Shown in pieces: positions 47,065 through 56,636 of a stretch of DNA of 64,000 bases. The notes under the pieces were generated by a model. It searched no databases, was not told the origin of the DNA, and saw only the letters and a program-made list of their open reading frames with translations. The DNA is taken from the NCBI RefSeq assembly GCF_003664645.1, contig NZ_RCHC01000011.1, forward strand, positions 1 through 64,000. Reading direction: 5' to 3'. A program made the translations under genes and the position numbers. Positions within the stretch are counted from its first letter, which is position 1. Every line of letters begins with the position of its first letter. The DNA is from Acinetobacter chengduensis. Its GTDB lineage: Bacteria > Pseudomonadota > Gammaproteobacteria > Pseudomonadales > Moraxellaceae.

Positions 47065-47120
47065 ACCTCCTTATCTTCCTTTAACAAGGGAGGTAATACC
47101 CTCTCCTTTTAGGAGAGGGT
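47065..47120. repeat. Two adjacent palindromes between convergent genes
   Basis: ACCTCC/GGAGGT (47065-47070, 47089-47094) and a perfect 10-bp stem ACCCTCTCCT/AGGAGAGGGT with a 3-nt loop (47098-47120). It resembles the elements at 21908 and 45840. It may also end transcription of one or both flanking genes. Confidence 0.5.
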
Positions 47121-47141
47121 TAAGAAGAGGTGAAATACCAA

Positions 47142-48608
47142 TTAAAACGTCGATAGCCCACTCCATTCCATAAAACGGTACAAAGCATATTTCAGTTTAG
47201 ATTCATCGGCATATTGGCTATACGGTACACTCATTTGACGGCCATCTAAATTTGACCATGCACGATTAAAATACTGATTAGCCTGGGTAAATACGGGTAC
47301 ATCACGCCCACCAATTACATTTAAATCTGTTTCCAAATTATAATTTTTTAAATTCCGTGCAGTAAAATTCGCCGAGCCTAAAATCAATTGCGTGGTGTAC
47401 ATATCACGTTTTAACAGCATTTTGCTGTGGCATTGCTCACCTTGGGTATTACACCAACGCACATCAATACCCGCATTATTTAACTCAGCTGCCACAGGAC
47501 GGTTAGGAATACCATTTTTCGTGCGACCAAATGCATCTTTATTCGGATCTAATAGCACTCGGATTTTTACACCACGTTTATGCGCTGCAATGAGTTCTTG
47601 AATAATCCGACGTTCAGACAAATAAAACATCGCAATATCAATTTCTACACCAGCCTTTTGGCTACTTTTAATCGAATCGAGTACCGCCTGATAAATTGCG
47701 CCTTCAGTTAAAACCTGAACTTGCGCTAAGGTCTTTGCATCTTCAAATTCACCCGTAATTACGGCAGGTAAATTGGCTTTGGACATCGCTCCCACAGCTT
47801 GCTCCGTCTGTAGTACATCCAGCGCAGTTTTACCTTGGACTAACAAAGCTACATTGGAATGACGCGAGCTTCCATCATGCGGATTCATGGAGCTTACTAA
47901 GGCTTTCCAACCCTCTAGCGTATCCACCACCATCGTTTTTCGATGATTGGCTTTGAAGTTCAAAAGATCAAAATAGCTTCGCAACGTGATTTTTTCACTA
48001 CCAAATGGATTCGGTAGCCAGCCTGATTCCGTGTTATTCCCTAAGCCTTGACAGCATAAGTACCAAAAACCAGACCATGTTGGATTAGAAGCACGCAATG
48101 GACTTAAATCAGTTTCAATCACATCAATACCCACTTGGCGTAAGTCGTGATATTGCTCAGAATACACACCACCATAAACGGTATTAATTGGGTCTGTGAT
48201 GAACTTAATTTCAATATTCGGATTATATTTACGCTTCTGAATGAGCGCATCTGTCAATTGTTGCATTAAGGCTTGATGCTGTACTTTTGAATCACCGACT
48301 TGCTGATTAAACAAGAACATATCGATCACAATGGTGCTCTGTGCTTGCTCAATCAGTTGAAGCATTTGCTTGAAAATTTGCTGATCTAAATGTTGCTTCC
48401 CTGATGCATCAAGATAAGTTTGATCAACCAAAAATTCCACATTGGCATGGCGTAATTTACCCGTGTAATCCAGCCCTTCTGGTAAAGGCTTATACATGTG
48501 ATAAATTGCAGAAGATAAATAACCCAGCGCCAACAAACCGACAACCAACCCGACATAACGACGTGTCGACCAATTGAGTTTACGGTGAATTCGCTCAAAA
48601 ATACGCAT
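47142..48608 (-). CDS. Phospholipase D-like protein with two HKD motifs
   Basis: 488 residues. An N-terminal anchor helix at about 19-38 is followed by a periplasmic or membrane-side catalytic part. Two HxKxxxxD signatures are present: HRKTMVVD in the first half and HSKMLLKRD in the second, the latter followed by LGSANFTARNL. This is the phosphatidyltransferase/phospholipase D fold used by cardiolipin synthases and PLDs. Which activity it has cannot be told from sequence. It stands alone, 117 bp downstream of the zinc receptor region and transcribed in the same direction. Confidence 0.88.
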   Translation of the reverse strand: MRIFERIHRKLNWSTRRYVGLVVGLLALGYLSSAIYHMYKPLPEGLDYTGKLRHANVEFLVDQTYLDASGKQHLDQQIFKQMLQLIEQAQSTIVIDMFLFNQQVGDSKVQHQALMQQLTDALIQKRKYNPNIEIKFITDPINTVYGGVYSEQYHDLRQVGIDVIETDLSPLRASNPTWSGFWYLCCQGLGNNTESGWLPNPFGSEKITLRSYFDLLNFKANHRKTMVVDTLEGWKALVSSMNPHDGSSRHSNVALLVQGKTALDVLQTEQAVGAMSKANLPAVITGEFEDAKTLAQVQVLTEGAIYQAVLDSIKSSQKAGVEIDIAMFYLSERRIIQELIAAHKRGVKIRVLLDPNKDAFGRTKNGIPNRPVAAELNNAGIDVRWCNTQGEQCHSKMLLKRDMYTTQLILGSANFTARNLKNYNLETDLNVIGGRDVPVFTQANQYFNRAWSNLDGRQMSVPYSQYADESKLKYALYRFMEWSGLSTF

Positions 48609-48725
48609 AATAAAAAACCTAGTCCGATATGCTCAGACTAGGTATTATCCATTGATTTTTCAAGCGGATTTCTGTGATTGTGTGCAATCAGACCGCGATT
48701 GCATCCATCCTATCCAATGAATCAA

Positions 48726-50837
48726 TTAAAAACCGAGTTCAACGCCTACGCTAAAATTACGACCAACTTGTGGGATATTAGATAAATAAGACGCATGTGA
48801 ATAGACTTGATCATCTAACAGATTATTGGCTTTAAAGTACACGCGATAATCATTGCCTTTGGCATATTGGCCTGCATAAGACACGCCTAAGTTCAGCATG
48901 TTATAGCCTTGGGTCTCTTGCTCAAAGTCTGCAATTTTATCTTGCTTAAATACATGATAATACTCTGCTAAGCCTGACCATTGATCCGTGAATTTGGCAT
49001 CTACTTTAGTCCCTAAACGACCAGAAGGTACGCGCGGTGCATTGGCACCATCAATCTTGCCACGTACATAATCACCAAACAGGCTAACTTTATAGATGTC
49101 GCTGAACTGATAACCCGTTTCCGCTTCTACACCGTAAAATTTGGCTTTGTCTTGGGTATAGTCCACTAAACGGAAGTTGTCGTGTGTATCTGTTGTTGCT
49201 GCATAAATGTAGCTGTCATACCAGTTATGGTAAACGTGCACATGATAATCCAACTTATCAGCTTCATAATGTAAGCCCAATTCAACATTATTCGACTTTT
49301 CTACACCCAGATTTTCATTACCACGTTCATAGGTATTGGTCGCAAAGTGTTTGCCATTAGCATACAGCTCTTGCGCCAAAGGTAAACGTTCTTGATGTGA
49401 TGCCACAAAAGACAATTTATAGTCTGGTGCGAATTCCCAATTTACGGCGCCCGAATATGAGATGGCATAATCATCAAAGTTTTTTTGCGTAGAGTCGATA
49501 TCAATTTTTTGCTGATCAGCACGTACACCTAGTTCCACGTGGAAATCACCAAACTGTTTATGCTCTAAACCAAACAGACTCCACTTTTCAGTGGTACTTG
49601 GATTCATGAGAGACTCTTCGCCTGAAATATTCAGTTTTTGGCGATTATATTGCGTACCTATCACACCTTCCCAATCTGCAATCGGGTTATGTACGAGTTC
49701 TAAGCGGGCATCATAACCTTTGCTTTTAAAAGTGGTTAATACTTCACTTTCTTCTAACTCATCATGTTTATAGTCAGTATAACTGGCATGAGCACGAAGC
49801 TTTTGAAAACCAGCAAAGGGTTCAGATAACTCTGTACGTAAATCATAGCGCTCAGATTTTAAATCGACCCACGGCCCACCATGCTCTTCTTCATCGTGAT
49901 CATGGCTATGGCCACCGGCACCATGTGCATGGCAATCCAACTTATTACCATGCGGATGGCAATTTTCATATTCATGGCTATGCCCCGGTAACCCGTATCG
50001 ATCTTCACGATTACTATAAGACAACCCAACAAAACCGCGGTCATGAATCCATGATCCGCCAATATTCACCGTTTGACCTTCGGCAAAAGTATTATCAACA
50101 CGGCGCTCTTTTACATATTCCGTATGTGTTTCATGCTGACCATTACCAAGGTCATGTTCATGACTGTGTTCATGTACATAATCTGGCACAATGTAATTAT
50201 TAGCTTTACGTTTTGAGCCTTCTACACGAATGGCAAATTGGTCACCCAAAGCAGCAGTTACACCTGCACTTGCTAATTTTTCATCACTACCAGAGTTATA
50301 ACGTAAGCCTACTTGGCCTTCATAACCTTTTTCTGGAATTGCAGTCGGGATTTTTTGGTCTGTCACGTTGACTAAACCACCCACTGTACCTGCGCTATAA
50401 AGTAAAGTTGACGGCCCACGAATGATTTCGACCTGTTTTGCTAAAATTGGATCAACCGTTACGGCATGGTCTGGCGAAAGTGCAGAAACATCGGCGGTTT
50501 CCGAAGCATGTTGTAATACTTTCACACGTGGGCCATCTTGACCACGAATCACTGGACGACTCGAGCCCGAACCATACTGATTTGAATACACGCCCAACTC
50601 ATCAGCCAAGGCATCGCCAATGGTTACACCGCGTTCCGCTAATTTTTTCTGACTCACAATATGATCTGCAACCGCAAAGTCGGCAGCTGACTGTTCTAAT
50701 GGATGAGCTTGTACATGAATGGTATCGAGTTGTTGTATTGTCCCTTTCTGAGATTGAGTTAAATCTTCATCTGCAAATGCAAACGGTGCCATAGTGGCTA
50801 AAATAGATACGCTGATTAATTTCTTCTTGAATAACAT
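48726..50837 (-). CDS. znuD: TonB-dependent zinc receptor ZnuD
   Basis: A 703-residue outer-membrane receptor. It has a signal peptide (ends FAFA near residue 22), a plug domain (SRPVIRGQDGPRVKVLQHAS, VEIIRGPSTLLYSAGTVGG) and a beta barrel ending VGVELGF. Two histidine-rich extracellular segments, residues 222-238 (VHEHSHEHDL, GQHETH) and 286-319 (GHSHEYENCHPHG, HAHGAGGHSHDHDEEEHGG), are the sign of zinc-capturing ZnuD. A Zur-box palindrome sits 30 bp upstream of the start, so it should be induced in zinc starvation. Confidence 0.92.
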   Translation of the reverse strand: MLFKKKLISVSILATMAPFAFADEDLTQSQKGTIQQLDTIHVQAHPLEQSAADFAVADHIVSQKKLAERGVTIGDALADELGVYSNQYGSGSSRPVIRGQDGPRVKVLQHASETADVSALSPDHAVTVDPILAKQVEIIRGPSTLLYSAGTVGGLVNVTDQKIPTAIPEKGYEGQVGLRYNSGSDEKLASAGVTAALGDQFAIRVEGSKRKANNYIVPDYVHEHSHEHDLGNGQHETHTEYVKERRVDNTFAEGQTVNIGGSWIHDRGFVGLSYSNREDRYGLPGHSHEYENCHPHGNKLDCHAHGAGGHSHDHDEEEHGGPWVDLKSERYDLRTELSEPFAGFQKLRAHASYTDYKHDELEESEVLTTFKSKGYDARLELVHNPIADWEGVIGTQYNRQKLNISGEESLMNPSTTEKWSLFGLEHKQFGDFHVELGVRADQQKIDIDSTQKNFDDYAISYSGAVNWEFAPDYKLSFVASHQERLPLAQELYANGKHFATNTYERGNENLGVEKSNNVELGLHYEADKLDYHVHVYHNWYDSYIYAATTDTHDNFRLVDYTQDKAKFYGVEAETGYQFSDIYKVSLFGDYVRGKIDGANAPRVPSGRLGTKVDAKFTDQWSGLAEYYHVFKQDKIADFEQETQGYNMLNLGVSYAGQYAKGNDYRVYFKANNLLDDQVYSHASYLSNIPQVGRNFSVGVELGF

Positions 50838-50866
50838 GCTGGCAGCTCAGGTAGATCGCTTTGTTT

Positions 50867-50886
50867 TGTTATATTATAACATTTCA
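50867..50886. promoter_or_regulatory. Zur box
   Basis: TGTTATATTATAACA (50867-50881), a perfect palindrome around one central base, extended to TTTC on one side. It closely matches the gammaproteobacterial Zur consensus built on GTTATANTATAAC. It lies between znuD and the divergent DUF4184 gene and could act on both. Confidence 0.8.
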
Positions 50887-50981
50887 ATTTTTTTTCAATA
50901 AAAAACATTTCTTCCCACAGCTCTAAGTTATAATTTGGTAATTAGCTTTTTGATTTATTTTAAATAATTATATTTTAAATT

Positions 50982-51761
50982 ATGCCCTTTACCATTTCGC
51001 ATGCTGTTTTAGCACCGCCATTATCTAAATTAAGTGGTGGCCGTTTGCCCATTGCTGCTTTAGCCATTGGCTGTATGGTGCCTGATTTATTCCGCTTGTT
51101 TACCAATGCCAATTATGAAGGCTCACATCAATGGTCTGGGCTCATAGTGCCTGATCTTTTATTGGGCTTAATCTTTTGCCTACTGTGGTATGCACTGTAT
51201 AGACCCATGCTATTTACTTTTTTTGGCCTGCATAAGCCTCTCAATCTTCACGGCATCAATCAATGTTGTGGCTTTATGCTCAGTCTAATGGTTGCCATTG
51301 TGGTGGGTACGTCAACGCACATCCTTTGGGATGGTCTGACACATGTCGACTTTCGAACCTTTGCCTTTAAAAACATTTTGCTCCAACCTATTGAGCTCTT
51401 TGATCATAGCTACCCACTACACCGTGTTTTACAAATTGGCTTGTCCATATTCGCTCTGCCTGTTTTAGCATGGATGATTTATCGCCATCATCTGCACTAT
51501 CGCACGACCGTAATCGTCAATCTCTGGACTAAAATGTATGTGTACGTGCTGGGCCTGCTATCCTTGCTTGCAGGGATTCTCAGCTACCTTTATTTTGCAG
51601 ACAGTGTATATTCCGATGCTTTTGTTCATGATTTATATGCCTACACAGGCAAATCAATTAATTATTTTTTCCGTGCTTTTTTAGCGGTATTTACAGTCGG
51701 TAGTCTTATTTTTGTCATCCTTAAATCTGCAACAAATATTTTTAAGCCATCAGTTGAATAA
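50982..51761 (+). CDS. DUF4184 family membrane protein
   Basis: 259 residues with about six hydrophobic helices. The N-terminus MPFTISHAVLAPPLSKLSGG and ALAIGCMVPDLFRLF match DUF4184, and THILWDGLTH contributes the conserved His/Asp. The arrangement of His and Asp residues near the membrane face resembles metal-dependent membrane hydrolases such as YdjM-type proteins, but no function is known. It is divergent from znuD, sharing a 144-bp region with a Zur box; zinc control is possible but unproven. Confidence 0.8.
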   Translation: MPFTISHAVLAPPLSKLSGGRLPIAALAIGCMVPDLFRLFTNANYEGSHQWSGLIVPDLLLGLIFCLLWYALYRPMLFTFFGLHKPLNLHGINQCCGFMLSLMVAIVVGTSTHILWDGLTHVDFRTFAFKNILLQPIELFDHSYPLHRVLQIGLSIFALPVLAWMIYRHHLHYRTTVIVNLWTKMYVYVLGLLSLLAGILSYLYFADSVYSDAFVHDLYAYTGKSINYFFRAFLAVFTVGSLIFVILKSATNIFKPSVE

Positions 51762-51817
51762 GCACGATTCAAAATGATCAAAGCGGGTAATTTTTACGGT
51801 TTTAAAGCCTAGCCCTT

Positions 51818-51846
51818 GTGACAAAATGGTCAAAAAGAGGCATAAT
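51818..51846 (+). promoter_or_regulatory. Sigma70 promoter of aspS
   Basis: -35 GTGACA (51818-51823), a 17-bp spacer, and -10 CATAAT (51841-51846), 75 bp before the aspS start. Confidence 0.7.
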
Positions 51847-51921
51847 CTCTGTTTCGAATAAAAGCGGTACGCTGTTTACGTATTCGCTGACCTTAACCCA
51901 TATAGTTGGATTTCTAACGCT

Positions 51922-53706
51922 ATGATGCGAACTCATTACTGCGGTTCTTTAACCGAAGCTCAAATTGACCAAACCGTAACATTATGCGGTTGGGTTCACC
52001 GTCGCCGTGACCACGGTGGTGTAATCTTCCTTGACATGCGTGACCGTGACGGTCTTGTTCAAGTGGTTATTGACCCAGATACTCCTGAAGCATTCGCAAC
52101 TGCGGACAAATCACGTTCAGAATTTGTTTTAAAAATTACAGGTCGCGTACGTCGTCGTTACGAAGGTACTGAAAACGCGAATATTACTAGCGGTCAAATC
52201 GAAGTTCTTGGTAAAGACATCGAAGTGCTTGCTGCTTCTGAAACTCCGCCATTCCCATTGAATGACGAAAATACCAATATTTCTGAAGAAGTACGTTTGA
52301 AATATCGTTTCCTTGATATTCGTCGTCCTGAAATGTTAGATCGTCTTCGTTTCCGTTCTAAATTGACTAACCTTATTCGTAACTACTTCGAAGACAATGG
52401 TTTCTTAGACGTTGAAACTCCAATTTTGACACGTGCGACACCTGAAGGTGCACGTGACTATTTAGTTCCAAGTCGTGTATCTAATGGTAGCTTCTACGCG
52501 CTTCCACAATCTCCACAGCTATTCAAACAGTTGTTGATGGTTGGCGGTATTGATCGTTATTACCAAATTGCTAAATGTTTCCGTGATGAAGACTTACGTG
52601 CTGACCGTCAGCCTGAATTCACACAAATCGACGTTGAAACATCGTTCATGAGTGACGATGACATCATGGATTTAATGGAACGTTTAACTGTTAAGATGTT
52701 CAAAGAACTTCTAAACGTTGAATTCGATAAATTCCCTCGTATGACTTATGCAGATGCAATGCGTGACTATGCATCTGACAAACCAGATATGCGTATTCCT
52801 TTGAAATTGGTTGACGTTGCAGACATGATGCAAGACGTTGAATTCAAAGTATTCGCAGGTCCTGCTAAAGATCCTAAAGGCCGTATTGTTGCGCTTCGCG
52901 TACCAGGTGCTGGCGCGCTTCCACGTAGCCAAATCGACGAATACACTAAATTCGTGGGTATCTACGGTGCAAAAGGCTTGGCTTACATTAAAGTCAACGA
53001 GCTTGAAAAAGGTATCGAAGGTCTTCAATCTCCTATCGTTAAATTCATCGAGCCAATCGTGCTTGATCTATTGAAACGTGTTGGCGCTGAAAATGGCGAC
53101 ATCGTATTCTTCGGTGCGGACAAAGCAAAAGTTGTAAACGATGCAATGGGCGCTTTACGTATTAAAGTCGGTCATGACATGAAGATGGCAACTTGCGAGT
53201 GGGCTCCACTTTGGGTTGTTGACTTCCCAATGTTCGAAGAAACTGATGATGGCAAATGGACTTCTGTTCACCACCCATTCACGCTACCTAAATCAAGCGT
53301 TGAAGAAGTGAAAAACAACCCAGGTGCTGCATTGTCTGTTGCTTACGATATGGTATTGAACGGTACTGAAATCGGCGGTGGTTCTCTACGTATCTTCAAC
53401 CTCGAAATGCAAAAAGCGATCTTTGAAGCGCTTGGTATTAGTGAAGAAGAAGCAGAAGAGAAATTCAGCTTCTTGCTTAATGCGTTGAAATTCGGTGCGC
53501 CTCCTCACGGTGGTTTGGCATTCGGTCTTGACCGTCTCGTAATGTTGATGACTGGTGCATCTTCAATCCGTGACGTGATTGCATTCCCTAAAACTAAGAC
53601 TGCGGAATGTCCTTTAACTCAAGCGCCTGCGCCAGTTGAAGCGAACCAATTGCGTGACCTTGGTATTCGTTTACGCGAAAAACCAAAAGCTGAAGAAGCT
53701 AAATAA
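51922..53706 (+). CDS. aspS: Aspartyl-tRNA synthetase AspS
   Basis: A 594-residue class II synthetase. It has an N-terminal OB-fold anticodon-binding domain ([25 protein letters not shown]), motif 2 ([19 protein letters not shown]), the GAD insertion domain, and motif 3 ([13 protein letters not shown]). The length and insert are of the bacterial type; whether it charges only Asp or also Asn cannot be told here. ATGs at 51922 and 51925 are both possible. Codon use is strongly optimised. It forms one border of the outer-core locus. Confidence 0.98.
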   Translation: MMRTHYCGSLTEAQIDQTVTLCGWVHRRRDHGGVIFLDMRDRDGLVQVVIDPDTPEAFATADKSRSEFVLKITGRVRRRYEGTENANITSGQIEVLGKDIEVLAASETPPFPLNDENTNISEEVRLKYRFLDIRRPEMLDRLRFRSKLTNLIRNYFEDNGFLDVETPILTRATPEGARDYLVPSRVSNGSFYALPQSPQLFKQLLMVGGIDRYYQIAKCFRDEDLRADRQPEFTQIDVETSFMSDDDIMDLMERLTVKMFKELLNVEFDKFPRMTYADAMRDYASDKPDMRIPLKLVDVADMMQDVEFKVFAGPAKDPKGRIVALRVPGAGALPRSQIDEYTKFVGIYGAKGLAYIKVNELEKGIEGLQSPIVKFIEPIVLDLLKRVGAENGDIVFFGADKAKVVNDAMGALRIKVGHDMKMATCEWAPLWVVDFPMFEETDDGKWTSVHHPFTLPKSSVEEVKNNPGAALSVAYDMVLNGTEIGGGSLRIFNLEMQKAIFEALGISEEEAEEKFSFLLNALKFGAPPHGGLAFGLDRLVMLMTGASSIRDVIAFPKTKTAECPLTQAPAPVEANQLRDLGIRLREKPKAEEAK

Positions 53707-53752
53707 TTTTGACTTCCTTCCTCTTTCTTTGAGAGAAGAAGGAACAAAAAGA

Positions 53753-53779
53753 AAAGCCCTGCTCTTGCAGGGCTTTTTT
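53753..53779 (+). terminator. Terminator of aspS
   Basis: AAAGCCCTGC / GCAGGGCTTT stem with a TCTT loop and a T run. A second, weaker CCTTC/GAAGG hairpin lies just before it (53715-53743). Confidence 0.88.
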
Positions 53780-54032
53780 ATTGTATCAAGATCACTAAAT
53801 TAAAAATTATTAAGCACATGATAAAAATAATATTTGGTTGACTTTGCTAATTCTAAATACCCATCTCTACGCTATGATGCCAAGCCTCATCATGAAGTTG
53901 AAACGTTCAATTTCATGAATCATTATATTTTGTTTTAAAGCTTCTGATCATTTTCATTATTGAATACAACCAGTCTTCTCTTAGCAAAATTCATTTTCAT
54001 TCGCTTGTTATACTTTTGAGATCGACGACCTG
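53780..54032. other. Intergenic region between aspS and the acyltransferase gene
   Basis: AT-rich. It contains a 13-bp inverted repeat with one mismatch, TCATGAAGTTGAA / TTCAATTTCATGA (53890-53918, 3-nt centre), which could be an operator. I see no further gene and no convincing promoter. Confidence 0.4.
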
Positions 54033-54898
54033 ATGTATTTCATTTTTAAATCATCTCTGCCCTACCTTTAGAACTGCTACAAAAGATAGCCTCGTTCATC
54101 GCATTATTTCTTTTTTATTTTAACTCATCTATCAAACGTATCACTGCAATTAATATTCAACTCGCATACCCCAATCTCTCAATAGCGACACAAAAGCAAC
54201 TTGTCAAAAAAAATATTCAAAGCCAATGTCTCACTTATATTGAGTTTATTAAATGCTGGGGTATGCCACCAAGCTATAGTCTCAGCTTACTAAAAGATAT
54301 TTCTGATGAAGACATCGTCAACGAAGCGCTTGCGAATAAAAAAGGTGTGATTGTTGTTGTTCCACATTTTGGCTGCTGGGAATTGCTCAATGCATGGCTA
54401 AATTTATACACTGAACCCATGATTATATATAAACCCAACAAGCATAAAGGGATTAACCGTTATCTATTAGAAGCTCGGCAAAAATTTAATGCCACATTGG
54501 TGCCTACAGATGAAACTGGAATACGGAGTATTTTCAAACACCTAAAACAAGGTGGACTGACCGTTATTTTGCCCGATCACTTACCTAAGCCATCAGGTGG
54601 TATTTACTCTGAGTTTTTTGGGCAAAATACCTTGTCTATTACGTTAGTGTCCAAACTTGCAGCCAAAACCCAATGTAACGTTATTGGCTTAAGCTGCGTT
54701 CGAAATTCAGACTTAAAAAGTTTCAATGTTCATTGCGAAAAACTCAGTGATGACATTCTATCCCGCGATTTACAACATTCTGTAGATCACCTAAATATTG
54801 CAATGCAAGAGATCATCAATCAAGCACCAGAACAGTATATCTGGTCTTATAAGCGCTTTAGACATTGTTTAGGCGACATCAACATGTACCATCAATAA
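54033..54898 (+). pseudogene. LpxL/HtrB-type lipid A acyltransferase gene with a probable frameshift near its start
   Basis: The C-terminal 211 residues (from the ATG at 54263) form the core of a lysophospholipid/lipid A acyltransferase, including the catalytic HX4E motif HFGCWE and GGIYSEFFGQNT. In the same frame, sequence upstream of that ATG back to 54050 still codes for the family's N-terminus: SALPLELLQKIASFIALFLF, then INIQLAYPNLS and YIEFIKCWGMP. This stretch has no start codon, and a TAA stands at 54047-54049. A second frame begins with ATG at 54033 (MYFIFK). One missing base near 54049 would join them as MYFIFK-(x)ISALPLELLQ. So the gene is probably disrupted, or the base is a sequencing error. 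Known members add the secondary acyl chains of lipid A. Confidence 0.7.
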
Positions 54899-55026
54899 GC
54901 AGATTTTGCTCCATACAGCGCCACCATGCAGACCACTGCCACAGATGGATTGGTCTTATTCAATTGAGATCAATTTTCAACAGTGGCATAATAGCGCTCT
55001 CTTAGATTGTTACAGTGTATATCCCT

Positions 55027-55248
55027 ATGGCTATGCGTCCTGAAGTTCGCCGTCGTGCAATTGTTATTATTGTATTTTCAATCGTTCAATGGGTGTTTAT
55101 GCGCTATATCGTCGACAATCAGCTTTTTAACTTAACCACCTATAACCGTATTGTGATTTTCTGTGCCAGTAGTTTGGCAGGTGCATTTGCTATTTTTGTT
55201 GCCCTAATTTATATGGTCTTAAAAGGTAATGCGGATAAAGAAGAATAA
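55027..55248 (+). CDS. Small membrane protein of unknown function
   Basis: 73 residues from the ATG at 55027 (a GTG at 55015 would add four residues; another ATG lies at 55033). A basic N-terminus MAMRPEVRRRAI is followed by two hydrophobic helices (about 12-27 and 46-65) and a charged tail ending NADKEE. No ribosome-binding site is obvious. It lies 128 bp after the acyltransferase gene. I do not recognise a family. Confidence 0.65.
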   Translation: MAMRPEVRRRAIVIIVFSIVQWVFMRYIVDNQLFNLTTYNRIVIFCASSLAGAFAIFVALIYMVLKGNADKEE

Positions 55249-55346
55249 TTTCAGCTTATATATCATCTAAGCCCAGAGGGTTAACATAGGCTTTGTAAGT
55301 ATTTCTTTTCTTAATAAGTCCACTCATAAGCAAACTTTCTATGCAC

Positions 55347-55376
55347 CAGCGCCCTTCTGCAATCAGCAGAAGGGGC
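55347..55376. terminator. Terminator-like hairpin between convergent genes
   Basis: GCCCTTCTGC and GCAGAAGGGGC form a GC-rich stem with a 5-nt loop, without a good T run. It lies between the small membrane protein gene and the convergent glycosyltransferase gene. Confidence 0.5.
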
Positions 55377-55399
55377 TATTCTTCTAAAATAATTAAACC

Positions 55400-56422
55400 T
55401 TAAGCGACATGTACTTTTTGATCTAATAGACTCTCATAAGCATCTAAATATTTTTGAGCAACATTGTTAATATCAAATCGCGCTGATTCAGCTTTCACTT
55501 TTGCAAATTTTTCATTAAATTCATCATAGTGCGAATAAACTTCATTCAATTTTAGCGTCAGTTTTTCCGCATTATCTTCAATAATAAAATCATCACCCAA
55601 AACTTCACGATGATTCGCTGTATCTAATGCAAAGACCATTTTCCCATAATAAATGCCTTCAATCAGCGCCAAAGAAAAGCCTTCTAGTCGTGAAGGTAAA
55701 ATTTGTAGATCCGAACTATAAATATAATCCCAAGGATTATCGACAAATCCAACCAGTTTAACTTTATCTGCGACGTTTAATTTTTCAATCAAGTCTTTCA
55801 ATGTTTGCTCATGAATACCTTGACCCAGAATATAAAAACGATAATCAAAATTAACCTGACTTAAAGCAGTAATTGCCAATTGCCAATTTTTATGTTCTTC
55901 CAGGCGGCCAACACCAACTATATTAAAAACGTCATTACTTAGAATTTTTTTCGGTTGCTGAAATTTAATGCCGTTTTCTATCAAAATATTCTTTTGTGCA
56001 TTACAAAGCTTCAGCGTTTCTGGCGAAATACCCACACATATATCTGCATATTTCATGCGTTTCTTAACGAACCAATTATGCTTGGTAAATACCAACGGTA
56101 TTTTTTTTGACAGAAATATTTGACAATATTTCATGATTTCTAGCATTTTTGTATTATGGCAATGAATCACATCGGGGTTAATATTTTTTAAAATTTTGGC
56201 AATTTTATATAAATATAAAATATTATGACGGTTTCGGTCCGTTTCAATATCAATAAAATTGACAGTGTCATCAATATAATCTGTAATTTTGTTGCCTTGA
56301 AAATCGTAAGTATTGGCTAATAAAAATACTTCATTATTTTGGCTCATCGCATTACACAAATCTACGCAGACTTTTTCTGTACCGGCAAACTCAGTAAAAT
56401 ATAATATGTGGACGATCTTCAA
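55400..56422 (-). CDS. GT4-family glycosyltransferase, outer-core locus
   Basis: 340 residues, cytoplasmic, GT-B fold. The N-terminus KIVHILYFTEFAGTEKVCVD is the acceptor-side loop; the donor-binding EX7E motif is intact in SRLEGFSLALIEGIYYG. It should add a sugar to the lipooligosaccharide core; donor and linkage are unknown. The apparent start is a TTG at 56422. Nearly the same N-terminus opens its neighbour at 56637, so the two arose by duplication. The gene is more AT-rich than its surroundings, a sign of exchangeable surface-antigen DNA. Confidence 0.87.
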   Translation of the reverse strand: MKIVHILYFTEFAGTEKVCVDLCNAMSQNNEVFLLANTYDFQGNKITDYIDDTVNFIDIETDRNRHNILYLYKIAKILKNINPDVIHCHNTKMLEIMKYCQIFLSKKIPLVFTKHNWFVKKRMKYADICVGISPETLKLCNAQKNILIENGIKFQQPKKILSNDVFNIVGVGRLEEHKNWQLAITALSQVNFDYRFYILGQGIHEQTLKDLIEKLNVADKVKLVGFVDNPWDYIYSSDLQILPSRLEGFSLALIEGIYYGKMVFALDTANHREVLGDDFIIEDNAEKLTLKLNEVYSHYDEFNEKFAKVKAESARFDINNVAQKYLDAYESLLDQKVHVA

Positions 56423-56569
56423 CTTCTCATTCTCTAAATAGATTTTAGTTAACTCAGCTGCGTAAGCTGTGAGAAGATATTTTATACAAAAAAAATTACA
56501 TTACGTTAATTTAGCCTTAATAAATTAAAAATATTTTAGAAAATAACACGATATAATACAAATAGATGC

Positions 56570-56610
56570 CAAAAACATGGCTGACTTAAAAATTTTCAAA
56601 TCAGCCATGT
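56570..56610 (-). terminator. Terminator of the upstream glycosyltransferase gene
   Basis: ACATGGCTGA and TCAGCCATGT pair around an AT-rich loop; on the minus strand T's follow. It lies 26 bp past the stop at 56637, so the two glycosyltransferase genes are likely separate transcripts. Confidence 0.75.
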
Positions 56611-56636
56611 AAAAATAATACAAAAATAAACAAACT

